A DNA stretch of 64,000 nt from Colwellia psychrerythraea (GTDB lineage Bacteria; Pseudomonadota; Gammaproteobacteria; Enterobacterales; Alteromonadaceae): NCBI RefSeq assembly GCF_000764225.1, contig NZ_JQED01000055.1:434001-498000 (forward strand). The letters are read 5' to 3'. The notes beneath the pieces were generated by a model, which saw only the letters and a program-made list of their open reading frames with translations, did not search any database and had not been told where the DNA came from. Each line of letters begins with the position of its first letter. Positions within the stretch are counted from its first letter, which is position 1. The position numbers were made by a program, and so were the translations under genes. Below, piece after piece: positions 53,244 to 62,900 of this stretch.

Positions 53244-54548
53244 ATGCATTCTCGTTTATCTTTTATAAATATTATTTATCGCTTACTAGGCTTGTTACTG
53301 GCTAGTGCTTTTGTAGGTTGGTTATTTGGTCATGTTCTATTCGTAATGCTAGCGACCAGTATCTTTTTATTGGTTTGGCATTATCATCATTTATTTAAAT
53401 TGATTAATTGGCTATGGCAATCTAAGGCGTTATCTCCCCCACAAGCCAAAGGCGTATGGGGATATCTATATGACGGCTTATACAGGCAAGTGAAGCAGCA
53501 ACGTAACAAACAAAAACAATTAAATGAAAAAATTAGACGCTTTCGTGATGGCGCAGAGGCGCTTCCTGATGCAGCATTAATGTTATCTGAAGAGCTTTCT
53601 ATTGAATGGGGAAATAAAAAAGCACAACGACTGTTAGGCGTTCGTTGGCCAGAAGATTTTGGTCAACGTATAGATAATTTACTAAGAGCACCTGAATTCT
53701 CTGATTATTTATCACATGAGAATTTTGAATTTCCTTGTTTATTAGTGTCTCCCATCCACTCAGATATTCAACTTGAAATACGTCTGATGGCGTATGGAAG
53801 TGAGCATGTATTACTCTTGGCAAGAGATATATCTAATCTTCAACGTTTAGAAGACATGCGCCGTGATTTTGTTGCAAATGTTTCTCACGAGTTGAAAACA
53901 CCATTAACCGTTGTTCGTGGGTATGTTGAAATGATTCAAGCCTCAGAAGCTTCCTTTGATCCTCATTGGCAAAAAGCATTTCAAACAATTGAAGGTCAAG
54001 TGTCTAGAATGGATCGTTTAGTAGAACAACTACTCAATCTAGCCAAAGTAGAAAATAACAGTGATGATGAAAAACTCCTTGTCAATATGGCACAGTTAAT
54101 TCAAACACTAGTCGATGAGGTCACTTGGCTTAACCAAGAAAAACAGCATCAAATTAATTTAGATATTGCTACTGATGTATGTGTTTTAGGTTTTGAAACA
54201 GAACTCAAAAGTGCCTGTGCAAATCTTTTATCTAATGCTATTGCTTACACTCCGCCTAATGGCAATATCGAAGTTAGTTGGCGATTAATGGGTAATAAAG
54301 CTATTTTCTCAGTCAAAGATAACGGTGACGGCATTAAACCTGAGCATGTTAATCGTTTAACTGAGCGCTTTTATCGTATAGATAGATCTCGATCTAGAGA
54401 TACAGGGGGCTCGGGTCTGGGCTTGGCCATTGTTAAACATGTTTTGCATCATCATCAGGCTGAATTAGTCATTAATAGCCATTGGGGGCAGGGCAGTGAG
54501 TTCTCAATTTACTTTGACCAAAGTACCTTGTCAGATACTTCTCAATAA
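53244..54548 (+). CDS. phoR: Phosphate regulon sensor histidine kinase PhoR
   Basis: Membrane-bound kinase of 434 residues. The N-terminus has two short membrane segments (about 12-60) with almost no periplasmic loop, and a PAS-like region follows (about 95-195). The HisKA domain has His215 in NVSHELKTPLTVV. The ATP-binding domain includes VKDNGDGI and DTGGSGLGLAIVKHV. This layout is that of PhoR, which senses phosphate through PstSCAB and PhoU rather than directly. Confidence 0.95.
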   Translation: MHSRLSFINIIYRLLGLLLASAFVGWLFGHVLFVMLATSIFLLVWHYHHLFKLINWLWQSKALSPPQAKGVWGYLYDGLYRQVKQQRNKQKQLNEKIRRFRDGAEALPDAALMLSEELSIEWGNKKAQRLLGVRWPEDFGQRIDNLLRAPEFSDYLSHENFEFPCLLVSPIHSDIQLEIRLMAYGSEHVLLLARDISNLQRLEDMRRDFVANVSHELKTPLTVVRGYVEMIQASEASFDPHWQKAFQTIEGQVSRMDRLVEQLLNLAKVENNSDDEKLLVNMAQLIQTLVDEVTWLNQEKQHQINLDIATDVCVLGFETELKSACANLLSNAIAYTPPNGNIEVSWRLMGNKAIFSVKDNGDGIKPEHVNRLTERFYRIDRSRSRDTGGSGLGLAIVKHVLHHHQAELVINSHWGQGSEFSIYFDQSTLSDTSQ

Positions 54549-54580
54549 TTAAAAAACAGGTAAGGTTTTATTCTCCTTCC

Positions 54581-54636
54581 TCGTCATAATACTGTCATAA
54601 AATGGACATATAATTGTCATATTAACTTCGTATAGT
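54581..54636 (+). promoter_or_regulatory. Tandem Pho boxes and promoter of pstS
   Basis: Four consecutive 11-bp units start at 54581, 54592, 54603 and 54614 (TCGTCATAATA, CTGTCATAAAA, TGGACATATAA, TTGTCATATTA), i.e. two adjacent Pho boxes. TATAGT at 54631-54636 lies 6 nt after the last unit and is a good -10 element. It also places transcription start close to 54643, so the start codon must be downstream. Confidence 0.9.
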
Positions 54637-54675
54637 GTGACCAATCAAACAGTTCAAGCTCTTATTGGAGAGACC

Positions 54676-55635
54676 ATGAGTTTAAAAAAAGTTATAAGTA
54701 TTATTAGTTTATCAAGTATGGTTAGTTTATCCGCCTTTGCTCTAGATGATAATTTACCCGAATATAAAAAGGTTAGCGGTATTTCTGGCAACGTATCTTC
54801 AGTTGGTTCTGATACCTTAGCGAATATGATGACTTTTTGGGCAGAAGACTTTAAACGTACTTATCCCAATGTAAATGTACAAATTCAGGCAGCTGGTTCT
54901 TCAACAGCGCCACCGGCTTTAACTGAATCAACTTCAAACCTTGGTCCAATGAGCCGTAAAATGAAAATGCGTGAAATAGAAGCTTTCCAAAAACGTTATG
55001 GTTATAAACCGACTCGAGTACGAGTTGCTATCGATGCCTTGGCTGTTTTTGTTCATAAAGATAATCCGCTGGAAGGGTTAACAATTGCACAAGTCGATGC
55101 TGTCTTCTCTAATAACCGTAAGTGTGGTGCTGCCAAAGATGTTGATCGCTGGGGCGACCTTGGTTTATCGGGGGCATGGACAGGTAAAGATGTTCAGCTA
55201 TATGGTCGGAATTCAGTTTCTGGTACTTATGGTTACTTTAAAAAGAAAGCACTCTGTAAGGGTGACTTTAAAAACAGTGTAAATGAGCAACCAGGCTCAG
55301 CATCAGTAGTGCAGTCGGTATCTGCTTCACTAAACGGAATAGGTTATTCTGGTATAGGTTACCGAACTTCTGGCGTGCGAGCGTTACCCCTAGCTAAAAA
55401 AGGCCAAGCCTTTATTGAAGCTAATATGGATAATGCAATTTCAGGTAAATACCCATTGTCACGTTATTTATATGTGTATGTTAACAAACACCCTAATAAA
55501 CCTCTGCCACCAATGGAAGCCGAGTTTTTAAAAATGATTTTGTCTAAAACAGGCCAAGCAATTGTTGAAAAAGATGGTTATATACCTCTGCCAAATAAAG
55601 TAGTCGCTAAAGAGTTTAAAAAGTTAGGTTTATAA
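54676..55635 (+). CDS. pstS: Phosphate-binding protein PstS
   Basis: Periplasmic phosphate-binding protein of 319 residues. I chose ATG 54676 because GGAG lies 5 nt upstream and the residues MSLKKVISIISLSSMVSLSA form a signal peptide. A GTG at 54637 coincides with the predicted promoter and is unlikely. Phosphate-binding motifs include SVGSDTLANMMTFWAEDF, AAGSSTAP and GPMSRKM, and GRNSVSGTYGYFK. It belongs to the PhoT/PstS branch common in Vibrio and Shewanella. No pstCAB genes follow; the gene is monocistronic. Confidence 0.95.
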   Translation: MSLKKVISIISLSSMVSLSAFALDDNLPEYKKVSGISGNVSSVGSDTLANMMTFWAEDFKRTYPNVNVQIQAAGSSTAPPALTESTSNLGPMSRKMKMREIEAFQKRYGYKPTRVRVAIDALAVFVHKDNPLEGLTIAQVDAVFSNNRKCGAAKDVDRWGDLGLSGAWTGKDVQLYGRNSVSGTYGYFKKKALCKGDFKNSVNEQPGSASVVQSVSASLNGIGYSGIGYRTSGVRALPLAKKGQAFIEANMDNAISGKYPLSRYLYVYVNKHPNKPLPPMEAEFLKMILSKTGQAIVEKDGYIPLPNKVVAKEFKKLGL

Positions 55636-55660
55636 AAGTTACCTTCCATTAGTTTCTGTT

Positions 55661-55696
55661 AAAAGGGCAAGCCTAAATTTTGGTTAGCCCTTTTCT
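55661..55696 (+). terminator. Intrinsic terminator of pstS
   Basis: AAAAGGGC and GCCCTTTT pair, with an inner extension AGCC/GGTT, around a short T-rich loop. A T-rich tail follows. It begins about 25 bp after the pstS stop codon. Confidence 0.82.
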
Positions 55697-55787
55697 ATTT
55701 ATTATCCTCGAATTGCTAATATTATAAACAATATTCAGTTGTGCCCTTAGAGCAACATCCGTTAAAATATATATAATTAATCAGTTT

Positions 55788-56064
55788 CATTGATATAGCC
55801 AAGCCACTTGAAATGCTCGATTTCAGCAAGACGAGAAGCGTGCCAAATACTAGGCTTAAAATGTGTGTTGTGGTCATTTCCCATCACCATTTTATAGCGA
55901 CGAAGTTGGTCGCTTATCGCCTTGCCTTAAGAGCTCGGCTAGAAAACGACTACGGCGTTATGATTCATCATTAGGGAATAACCCTTAATGATAATTCATG
56001 CTTTTTATTCGTCTGCTACTCGAGCCCTGAAACATGCATTTTCAAGTCGTTTGGGTATATAATG
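55788..56064. mobile_element. MITE-like non-coding element with imperfect terminal inverted repeats
   Basis: Element of 277 bp with no open frame. Its left end (CATTGATATAGCCAAGCCAC continuing to 55825) and the reverse complement of its right end (CATTATATACCCAAACGAC continuing inward to 56028) match over about 37 bp with a few differences. Inside is a near-perfect hairpin (55960-55999, ATTCATCATTAGGG / CCCTTAATGATAATTCA), plus a smaller GCGAC/GTCGC hairpin near 55900. These are the marks of a miniature inverted-repeat element. It lies only 39 bp before ispH, and its right end contributes TATAAT at 56058-56063. Target-site duplication is not evident. Confidence 0.7.
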
Positions 56065-56103
56065 TAATTTAGCTTTTGTTGTCGCTTATTTTGAAGGGAA
56101 AGT

Positions 56104-57033
56104 ATGGAAATTATTTTAGCTAATCCTCGTGGTTTTTGTGCGGGTGTTGATAGAGCCATTAGTATTGTCGAGCGCGCTTTAGACTTATTTGGTGCGCCTA
56201 TCTATGTTCGTCATGAAGTTGTTCATAATAAGTTTGTCGTTGATGGCCTGAAAGAGCGTGGTGCTATCTTTGTTGATGAGCTTAATGAGGTACCAGATGA
56301 TAATACTGTTATCTTTAGTGCACATGGTGTTTCAAAAGCGGTAAGACAAGAAGCTAAAGCTAGGGCATTAAAAGTGTTTGATGCTACTTGTCCATTGGTA
56401 ACAAAAGTTCATATGGAAGTGTCTCGTGTTAGCCGAAAAGATATCGAATGTATCTTGATAGGTCATGCGGGTCACCCCGAAGTTGAAGGAACTATGGGGC
56501 AATATAGTAGTGATTCAGCAGGCATATATTTAGTGGAATCGCCTGATGATGTTGCAAACTTGGTTGTTAAAAATCCTAAGAAACTATATTTTTGTAGCCA
56601 AACAACGTTATCGGTAGATGATACAATGGACGTTATTTCTGCTCTTCAAGCTAAATTTCCATTGATTGAGGGACCACGTAAAGATGATATTTGTTATGCT
56701 ACTCAAAACCGACAAGATGCGGTTCGTGAAATAGCAGATAAAGTGGATCTCATGTTGGTTGTAGGTGCAAAAAATAGCTCTAACTCTAACCGACTAAAAG
56801 AGCTGGCAAGTAAAATTGGCGTCACTTCTTATTTAATTGATACAGCTGAAAACATTGATACTGATTGGTTAACTGATGTTAATAAAGTAGGTGTCACCGC
56901 CGGCGCTTCAGCACCTGCAGTGCTAATAAAACAAGTGGTTGAAGCGCTAAAAAGTTATGGTGGTCATCAAGTTATTGAGCACCCAGGTAAAGAAGAAAGC
57001 ATTGTATTTGCAGTCCCCGCTGAATTACGCTAG
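56104..57033 (+). CDS. ispH: 4-hydroxy-3-methylbut-2-enyl diphosphate reductase
   Basis: Last enzyme of the MEP isoprenoid pathway, converting HMBPP to IPP and DMAPP with a [4Fe-4S] cluster. 309 residues. The three cluster cysteines are Cys12 (GFCAGVDRA), Cys96 (ATCPLVTKVH) and Cys197 (ICYATQNRQ). It normally follows fkpB in gammaproteobacteria; here it is preceded by the MITE-like element and followed by the minor pilin operon, an association conserved in Pseudomonas and Shewanella. Confidence 0.97.
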   Translation: MEIILANPRGFCAGVDRAISIVERALDLFGAPIYVRHEVVHNKFVVDGLKERGAIFVDELNEVPDDNTVIFSAHGVSKAVRQEAKARALKVFDATCPLVTKVHMEVSRVSRKDIECILIGHAGHPEVEGTMGQYSSDSAGIYLVESPDDVANLVVKNPKKLYFCSQTTLSVDDTMDVISALQAKFPLIEGPRKDDICYATQNRQDAVREIADKVDLMLVVGAKNSSNSNRLKELASKIGVTSYLIDTAENIDTDWLTDVNKVGVTAGASAPAVLIKQVVEALKSYGGHQVIEHPGKEESIVFAVPAELR

Positions 57034-57523
57034 TCTTAATTCAATTATGAAAAGTTAATATAAATTGTTATATTAACACTTTATTATGTTAACGCCGTAC
57101 ATCAAATATTTTTAGTACGGTGTTAATGTACTGGTGTAGATTTTTGTCTTGTTAGGCTCTATATTAATATTAATATTAATATTTATTTTTAATATTGTTG
57201 AAGGCATTTAGACTTCAATCTTGAGTAGTCGCTGTAAGCATAAAAAATGATAAGTGTTAATAAACTACTCTGAATGGTTGTACTGATTTTTGCATTCAGT
57301 ATAACGGTATTATAACCACGGAAGTGGCAGGGTAGTTGTGTTATGCATTTTCATTTTATAATAAAACAAAAGCTCTTTAGTTTTTTCATTAAAAACTTTT
57401 ATAAACCTCTATCCTCTTTTTGTTTTTCTTCCTCTTTAAATCTTCCTCACAACTTGCCCATTCATCGAGCACTCTGTTCTTTAGTTAGCTATAACGTTAA
57501 TTTATATCCTTTAAGAGGTAAAT
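57034..57523. other. Intergenic region between ispH and the pilin operon
   Basis: A 490-bp AT-rich spacer. It contains an inverted repeat (57088-57127, GTTAACGCCGTAC / GTACGGTGTTAAT) without a T-tract, and a TATTAA microrepeat at about 57161-57185. A short open frame at 57343-57531 has no family resemblance and runs into the pilV start, so I do not treat it as a gene. The pilin operon promoter should lie here. A fimT/fimU pilin gene often found in this place in relatives is absent. Confidence 0.5.
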
Positions 57524-58084
57524 ATGCATAAACCTTCAACATTCTTCAGTTACAAAAGAAATCAAAAGGGCATGACTTTCCTTGAAGTATTGATAGCTTT
57601 GGTCATTATGGTAACGGGTATTTTAGGTGCTGTTGCTATGCAAGTTACCGCAAAGCAGGGGAGTTTTGATGCTATGCAGCGTTCTTTAGCTTCAAGCCTA
57701 GCACAAGATATTATTGCAAGAATTCGAGCAAATAATCCAAATAACTTAGCCGCTTATGTAGCAGATGATTACGGTGTTACGTTGAATGAGCTCCCAGCAT
57801 TAAGGTGCGCTCAGCCAAATGCCCTGTGCACACCTGCTCAAATGGTTACAAATGATATATATGAATGGGAGCTTGCCTTAGTTGGCGGTGATGTAACTTC
57901 TGGAGGACAGAATAGCGGTGGACTAATTGGCGGGCAAGGTTGTATTTTTCAAAATGGCAACGCATTAACTGTAGTTGTTAGCTGGCAAGGAAGAAATAAA
58001 ATAAAAGATAGCAAGAAAAGTGATGCTTGTGGTGCCGCAGATAAAAAAAGACGTCAAGTTGTTGTTCAAGCATTTATTATATAG
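57524..58084 (+). CDS. pilV: Type IV pilus minor pilin PilV
   Basis: Minor pilin of 186 residues, one of the components of the initiation complex at the tip of type IV pili. The prepilin peptidase site is Gly16 followed by MTFLEVLIALVIMVTGILGA, with Glu at mature position 5, and the N-terminal helix is hydrophobic. A good AAGAGG ribosome binding site precedes ATG 57524. It heads the operon pilV-pilW-pilX-pilY1-pilE. Confidence 0.95.
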   Translation: MHKPSTFFSYKRNQKGMTFLEVLIALVIMVTGILGAVAMQVTAKQGSFDAMQRSLASSLAQDIIARIRANNPNNLAAYVADDYGVTLNELPALRCAQPNALCTPAQMVTNDIYEWELALVGGDVTSGGQNSGGLIGGQGCIFQNGNALTVVVSWQGRNKIKDSKKSDACGAADKKRRQVVVQAFII

Positions 58085-58106
58085 GAATTATGGTAGTGAA
58101 CTAACT

Positions 58107-59345
58107 ATGAATAATCTAGTAATTAGGCGTACAGGTCAAACAGTAAAAGGATTTACCCTAGTTGAGCTGATGGTTTCATTGTCTATTGGTTTAGTGCTTT
58201 TTGCTGGTGTTATGAGCGTCTTTGTTGGCATGCGGAGCACAACTGCAGATACATCAAGCTATGGTGAGTTGCAAGAAAATGGGCGGTTCGCTGTGAGCGT
58301 ATTAACGGATGACTTGCTAAGACAAAATTTCTGGGGAGACCTCTCTGAAACATTTAGTTTGAGTAGCTTGAGTGGCAACCCTGTTCCTCCTGCTGCTCCT
58401 GGAAATGATTGTGTAGGTGAGGGAGTGAATAACGCAACATTTCCGCAAGCTGTAGGTCCGTTTAGAACATTATGGGGGCAGACTATCGTTGCTGGTTCAC
58501 TCAATCCATTGAATTGTTTCACTATGCCAGCTAACACCACAACTATGGTAGGCTCTGATGTTATTCAATTTAAAAGAGTCATTTCTACCCCGGTAGGAGT
58601 TGCTACTGCTGGTAATTATTACTTAGTCGCCAATTTATCTACCGGTGGCGTTTTTACTGGCGATGCTGCTAATGATGCTTATGTTTATGGCGCTGCGGTT
58701 GATGCTAGCGCTAATGCCTCTGCAGCTTCTGAAGCGTCTGATGCGGCAGATGCAGCTGCTGCGGCTGCACCAGATGATGATGATGCCGCTGCTGCTGCTG
58801 CGCAAGCCGCTGCTGATGAAACTGCTGCAGCTAATGCTGTTGTTACTGCTAATGCGGCGGTAGATGCTGCATTGGCAGCAGGTGTACCTGTAATAGCTAA
58901 TCCTAGGATGTGGGAATATCAGCATCATGTTTACTATGTTAGAGAAGAGTTAGTTGGAGATAATTCAGTGCCTGTATTAATGCAAGGACAGTTGGCTAAT
59001 TTTAATATGAATTTTGCCCCTATCATAGATGGCATTGAGCGCATTCGCTTTATGTATGGTATAGATACTGATACCGATCCAAGTCAACCTGGTTATGGCA
59101 TTGTTAATGCCTTTGTTTCTGCTACTAATATGACTCCAGCTTTATGGAATAATACTGGCGGGACAAGGATATTGGCTGTAAAAGTATTTGTTTTAGCGCG
59201 CGGAATTAACCCAGATATTAAGTACACGAATACTAACAGCTACCAATTAGGCGATGACTTACCGTTTATCCCTAATGACAATTACCGCCGTTTACTCTTT
59301 AGTTCAACCGTTACTTTGTACAATACCAGTGTGGAAGCGTGGTAA
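58107..59345 (+). CDS. pilW: Type IV pilus minor pilin PilW, with Ala/Asp-rich insertion
   Basis: Minor pilin of 412 residues. I chose ATG 58107, which places the cleavage site normally at Gly15 followed by FTLVELMVSLSIGLVLFAG; an upstream in-frame start at 58020 lies inside pilV and is unlikely. Residues about 186-260 form an unusual low-complexity stretch almost only of Ala, Asp, Ser, Asn and Thr. The surrounding sequence (YYLVANLS before, REELVGDNSVPVLMQG after) is normal for PilW. The protein is longer than typical PilW because of this insert. It overlaps pilX by one base. Confidence 0.9.
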   Translation: MNNLVIRRTGQTVKGFTLVELMVSLSIGLVLFAGVMSVFVGMRSTTADTSSYGELQENGRFAVSVLTDDLLRQNFWGDLSETFSLSSLSGNPVPPAAPGNDCVGEGVNNATFPQAVGPFRTLWGQTIVAGSLNPLNCFTMPANTTTMVGSDVIQFKRVISTPVGVATAGNYYLVANLSTGGVFTGDAANDAYVYGAAVDASANASAASEASDAADAAAAAAPDDDDAAAAAAQAAADETAAANAVVTANAAVDAALAAGVPVIANPRMWEYQHHVYYVREELVGDNSVPVLMQGQLANFNMNFAPIIDGIERIRFMYGIDTDTDPSQPGYGIVNAFVSATNMTPALWNNTGGTRILAVKVFVLARGINPDIKYTNTNSYQLGDDLPFIPNDNYRRLLFSSTVTLYNTSVEAW

Positions 59346-59875
59346 TGGGTAAAGCAAGCAACATAATAAGTGAGGCCAGCATGACCACATCACCTAGAAT
59401 AACTAAGCAAAGAGGCGTTGTTCTCGTTGTTTCTCTTGTCTTTTTAGTTGCTTTAACTGCTGTAGCCGCAGCATTAATGCAAAATAGTACCACAGATATG
59501 AAAATGTCTGGTGCGAGTGAAGAGAAAGTGGTGGCTTTACAGGAAGTAGTTAGTGCTGTCGATGAGGTAATCTTTAACCAAGTAGGGCCTGGACAAACGA
59601 ATAGGTTCTCTAGGCCTGTGTCGGGCAATGTGAATTTTCCTATTACTGACCAAGCTCTTTTATTACCTGATACGGCGACGAAATCAAGTGCAAGAGTTGA
59701 TGTAGCAAATAACCAATATAATAAGGATATTGCTTGCCCGCACTTAAAGGTAGCATCCTCTACAGAGGTATTTAGTTGCAATATATTAAGAGTGAGAGTT
59801 AACAGAAATTATGGTCGAACAAATAATAGTAATATTTCAGCTGATTCAGGCATAGCGCAGCAGTTACTAAAATAA
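59345..59875 (+). CDS. pilX: Type IV pilus assembly protein PilX
   Basis: Minor pilin-like protein of 176 residues. ATG 59345 overlaps the last base of the pilW stop codon (TAATG) with GGAAG 7 nt upstream, favouring translational coupling; ATG 59381, with a GAGG, is an alternative giving 164 residues. The PilX N-terminus is typical, with QRGVVLVVSLVFLVALTAVA and no Glu5-type cleavage motif. The body (MKMSGASEEKVVALQEVVSAVDE) fits the family. It is followed by pilY1. Confidence 0.88.
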   Translation: MGKASNIISEASMTTSPRITKQRGVVLVVSLVFLVALTAVAAALMQNSTTDMKMSGASEEKVVALQEVVSAVDEVIFNQVGPGQTNRFSRPVSGNVNFPITDQALLLPDTATKSSARVDVANNQYNKDIACPHLKVASSTEVFSCNILRVRVNRNYGRTNNSNISADSGIAQQLLK

Positions 59876-59953
59876 GGAATGTGCATTCAATAAAATTGTT
59901 TACTTAACACTAATGTCAGCAAGCTTATGAATCACATATGTTGGAGGATTTAA

Positions 59954-62900
59954 ATGAACTTATCACAAAAAGTAAATAGACAGTTTAAAGCGTGCATGAA
60001 TATAACTGCTGGCTTTTTCTCGACTTTTCTATTGCTCGCTTCTAGTGCTAGCTATAGTGATGATACCGAACTATATGTTAGCGGAACAATTGAGCAGGCA
60101 GCAAGTCGACCTAAAATCCTTATAATATTTGATACCTCTGGCAGCATGACTAGGGAAGATGCGACATTTGTAGAGCCTTATGATAATACTAGGGAATACG
60201 CTGCTGGACCAAGTTCAACAGCAGCGTCTGAAAACTATATTTACTATATTAAGGATCCAGGTACTAACCCTGAATTACCTATACCCGATATTGACAGTGA
60301 AAACAGGCGATTCGCTGATTCAATAAATGGCTGTCAAACTGCTCGAGGAATACTTGATACACAAGGGGTCTATTCGGGGAAAGTGAGGCGATATCACAAC
60401 GGTGATTTAAAATGGAAAAACCTACCTACGGATAATGGCTCTGCGATAAATGTCCTTGATTGTCATGAAGATGTTACTCAGCTTAACGCTAATAATGGCG
60501 AACACAAAGATGGCACAGTGCTCCCTGATGGTTACCCCATTAACTATCAAAGTTCAAGTGGTTCGCCCGTGTATTACACAACTTCAGCAACTGATGCTGA
60601 TAGTGGCGGTTGGGGCAAGTTAGTTACATTATATAGTGCTAATTACCTGCGTTGGTACCACTACCATAGAGTACCTGCCGCAAGATCAAGAATAGAAGTC
60701 GCCAAAGAAAGTGTTACTAATTTAATTAATTCTGCGCCAGGAGTTGATTTTGGTTTGCAGATTTTTAATCGCAATGGCAATGGTGGCCGTGTTATACATG
60801 GTATTCAGCAGACTACTGGCAGTGCTAAAACTGACTTGTTGAACTTTGTTGCTGACAATGACCATGTTAACAATTTAGTGGCAAAGGGAAGCACCCCGTT
60901 AACAGAATCGCTATACGAATCTTATCAATACCTTAGTGGTAAAGCCGTTTGGTATGGAGATGACTCTGTCAATGATGACACTGATAAGAATCCTGATAGA
61001 GATGAAACCATTGAAAGTGGCAGCAACTATAAAAAGCCTTTTGATGCATGTGATGAAACAATTTATGTTGTGATGATTTCTGATGGCGAACCGACTAATG
61101 ATCATCAAGCCGATGGATATATGAGCAGTATACCGGCAACAGGGCAAGAGACAATTACTGCTGCAGATAGTTTTTCTTGGACTGTGGGCTCTAATTCACA
61201 CTATAGTTATTTACCCGCCCTTGCGGGTTGGATGCATCGTAACGATATACATCCGACGAGTGCTGGTATCCAAAATGCCGAGGTTTACACCATAGGTTTT
61301 GGTGCAGATATACAAACTGCAGCTCCAGTTCTTGCTGAAACAGCAACCCGTGGTGGAGGGCAATACTTTCCCGCTACAGATAGTGCCTCGCTAACTGCTG
61401 CATTAACCAATGTACTTGCTAATATAGACCCGACTAATAATACATTAACGTCTGCTTCAGTTGCCTCAAACAATTTTGACAGAACAGAAACACTAGATTC
61501 TGTTTATTACGCCATGTTTGAGCCAACCAGACTTCCTCGTTGGCAAGGAAACCTAAAAAAATATAAAGTCACCAACGGTGTCCAAAAAGGCGCTAACGGC
61601 ATAACTGCAGTCCTTCAATCTACTGGGCACTTTGCTGATAATGTGCAGAGTTATTGGTCCAGCAGTGTTGATGGGGATTCTGTGGCCAGAGGTGGTGTTG
61701 CTGAAATGTTAACTAAGAGTACCAGTAGGGTCATCTATAGTGATCTAGCGGGGAATAACGGATTGGTTGCGTTAACTTATGCTGCAGCAACTAATAGTTC
61801 AAATAGCAGTAAATACTCTACACCGGCGAAGTTAGCTACAATTTTGGGGGTTACAAATGATGAAGCGAGTATCCAAGCGAGTCTCGATTGGATTAATGGT
61901 AGAGATGTTGATGATGAAGATGAAGATGAAGTCAGAACAGAAAATCGACAAGATGTTTTTGGTGACCCACTTCATTCTAAACCCGTAGTTATTAACTACG
62001 GTAATAATGTTATTCGTATTGCCGTAGGTACCAACCATGGTGTCTTGCATATGTTTGAAGACAATGATGCCACTAATACTATCAAAGAAAACTGGGCATT
62101 TATGCCAAGTGAGTTTTTGCCTAATATTCCAATTTTGCGAGATAATTTAGCTACTTCTGATAAAGTTTATGGTATTGATGGAGTGATTACTTCGCATATT
62201 ATTGACGGTAATGGTAATGGTATTGTTGATGGTGATGATAAAGTTTGGCTTTTCTTTGGCTACCGTCGCGGAGGCAGCTCTTATTACGCTATGGATGTTA
62301 CCGACCCAGATAACCCCTTTGTTATGTGGACCATTGTTGGGGGGAATGGTGGTACATCGGGCTTTTCTGAGTTGGGACAAACCTGGTCACAGCCTAAAGT
62401 CACCTATTCAAAATTAAATCTTTCTGGCAATGTAGCGAAACCTGTATTGGTATTTGGTGGTGGTTATACCCCTTCTAAAGATTCACATTCGATTGGTGGT
62501 ACTGGTGATGCCGATAGTAAGGGTAAAGCAATATATATGGTTGATGCCGAAGATGGTACACCTCTTTGGAAGTTAGTATCTGGTGGTGATACTGGTTTTG
62601 GTGGTACAGATAGCATTCCATCAAGCATTGCTACCCTTGATAGTGATGGTGATGGTTTAACTGACCGACTATATGCAGGTGATACCGGCGGTAATGTCTG
62701 GCGTATTGATATGCCTGGCAGTGATAAAGCTAAATTCTCCGTTTTTAAATTAGCCGAATTAGGTGGTGTTGCCAGTAATGCTGTTGATAGACGATTCTTC
62801 AGCGAGCCATCAGTAGTCAGAGCTTATATTACTGAAACCATTGATTCAGGTAAAAAAGATTCTGAAGGCGAGTCGATAATAGTTCAGCAAGATGTACCTT

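Noticed and set aside
24801..56103. The 31-kb segment as a horizontally acquired genomic island
   Set aside because: It carries mostly core genes (topA, cysB, fadD, phoBR, rdgC), no integrase, no att sites and no obvious compositional shift, so rearrangement fits better than acquisition.
57343..57531. 62-codon open frame upstream of pilV
   Set aside because: Its composition (Phe/Lys-rich start) is typical of translated AT-rich spacer; it overlaps the pilV ribosome binding site and start.
58645..58928. Open frames on both strands inside the PilW Ala/Asp tract
   Set aside because: They are shadows produced by the repetitive codons of the tract; the leucine/methionine- and serine-rich translations look non-biological.
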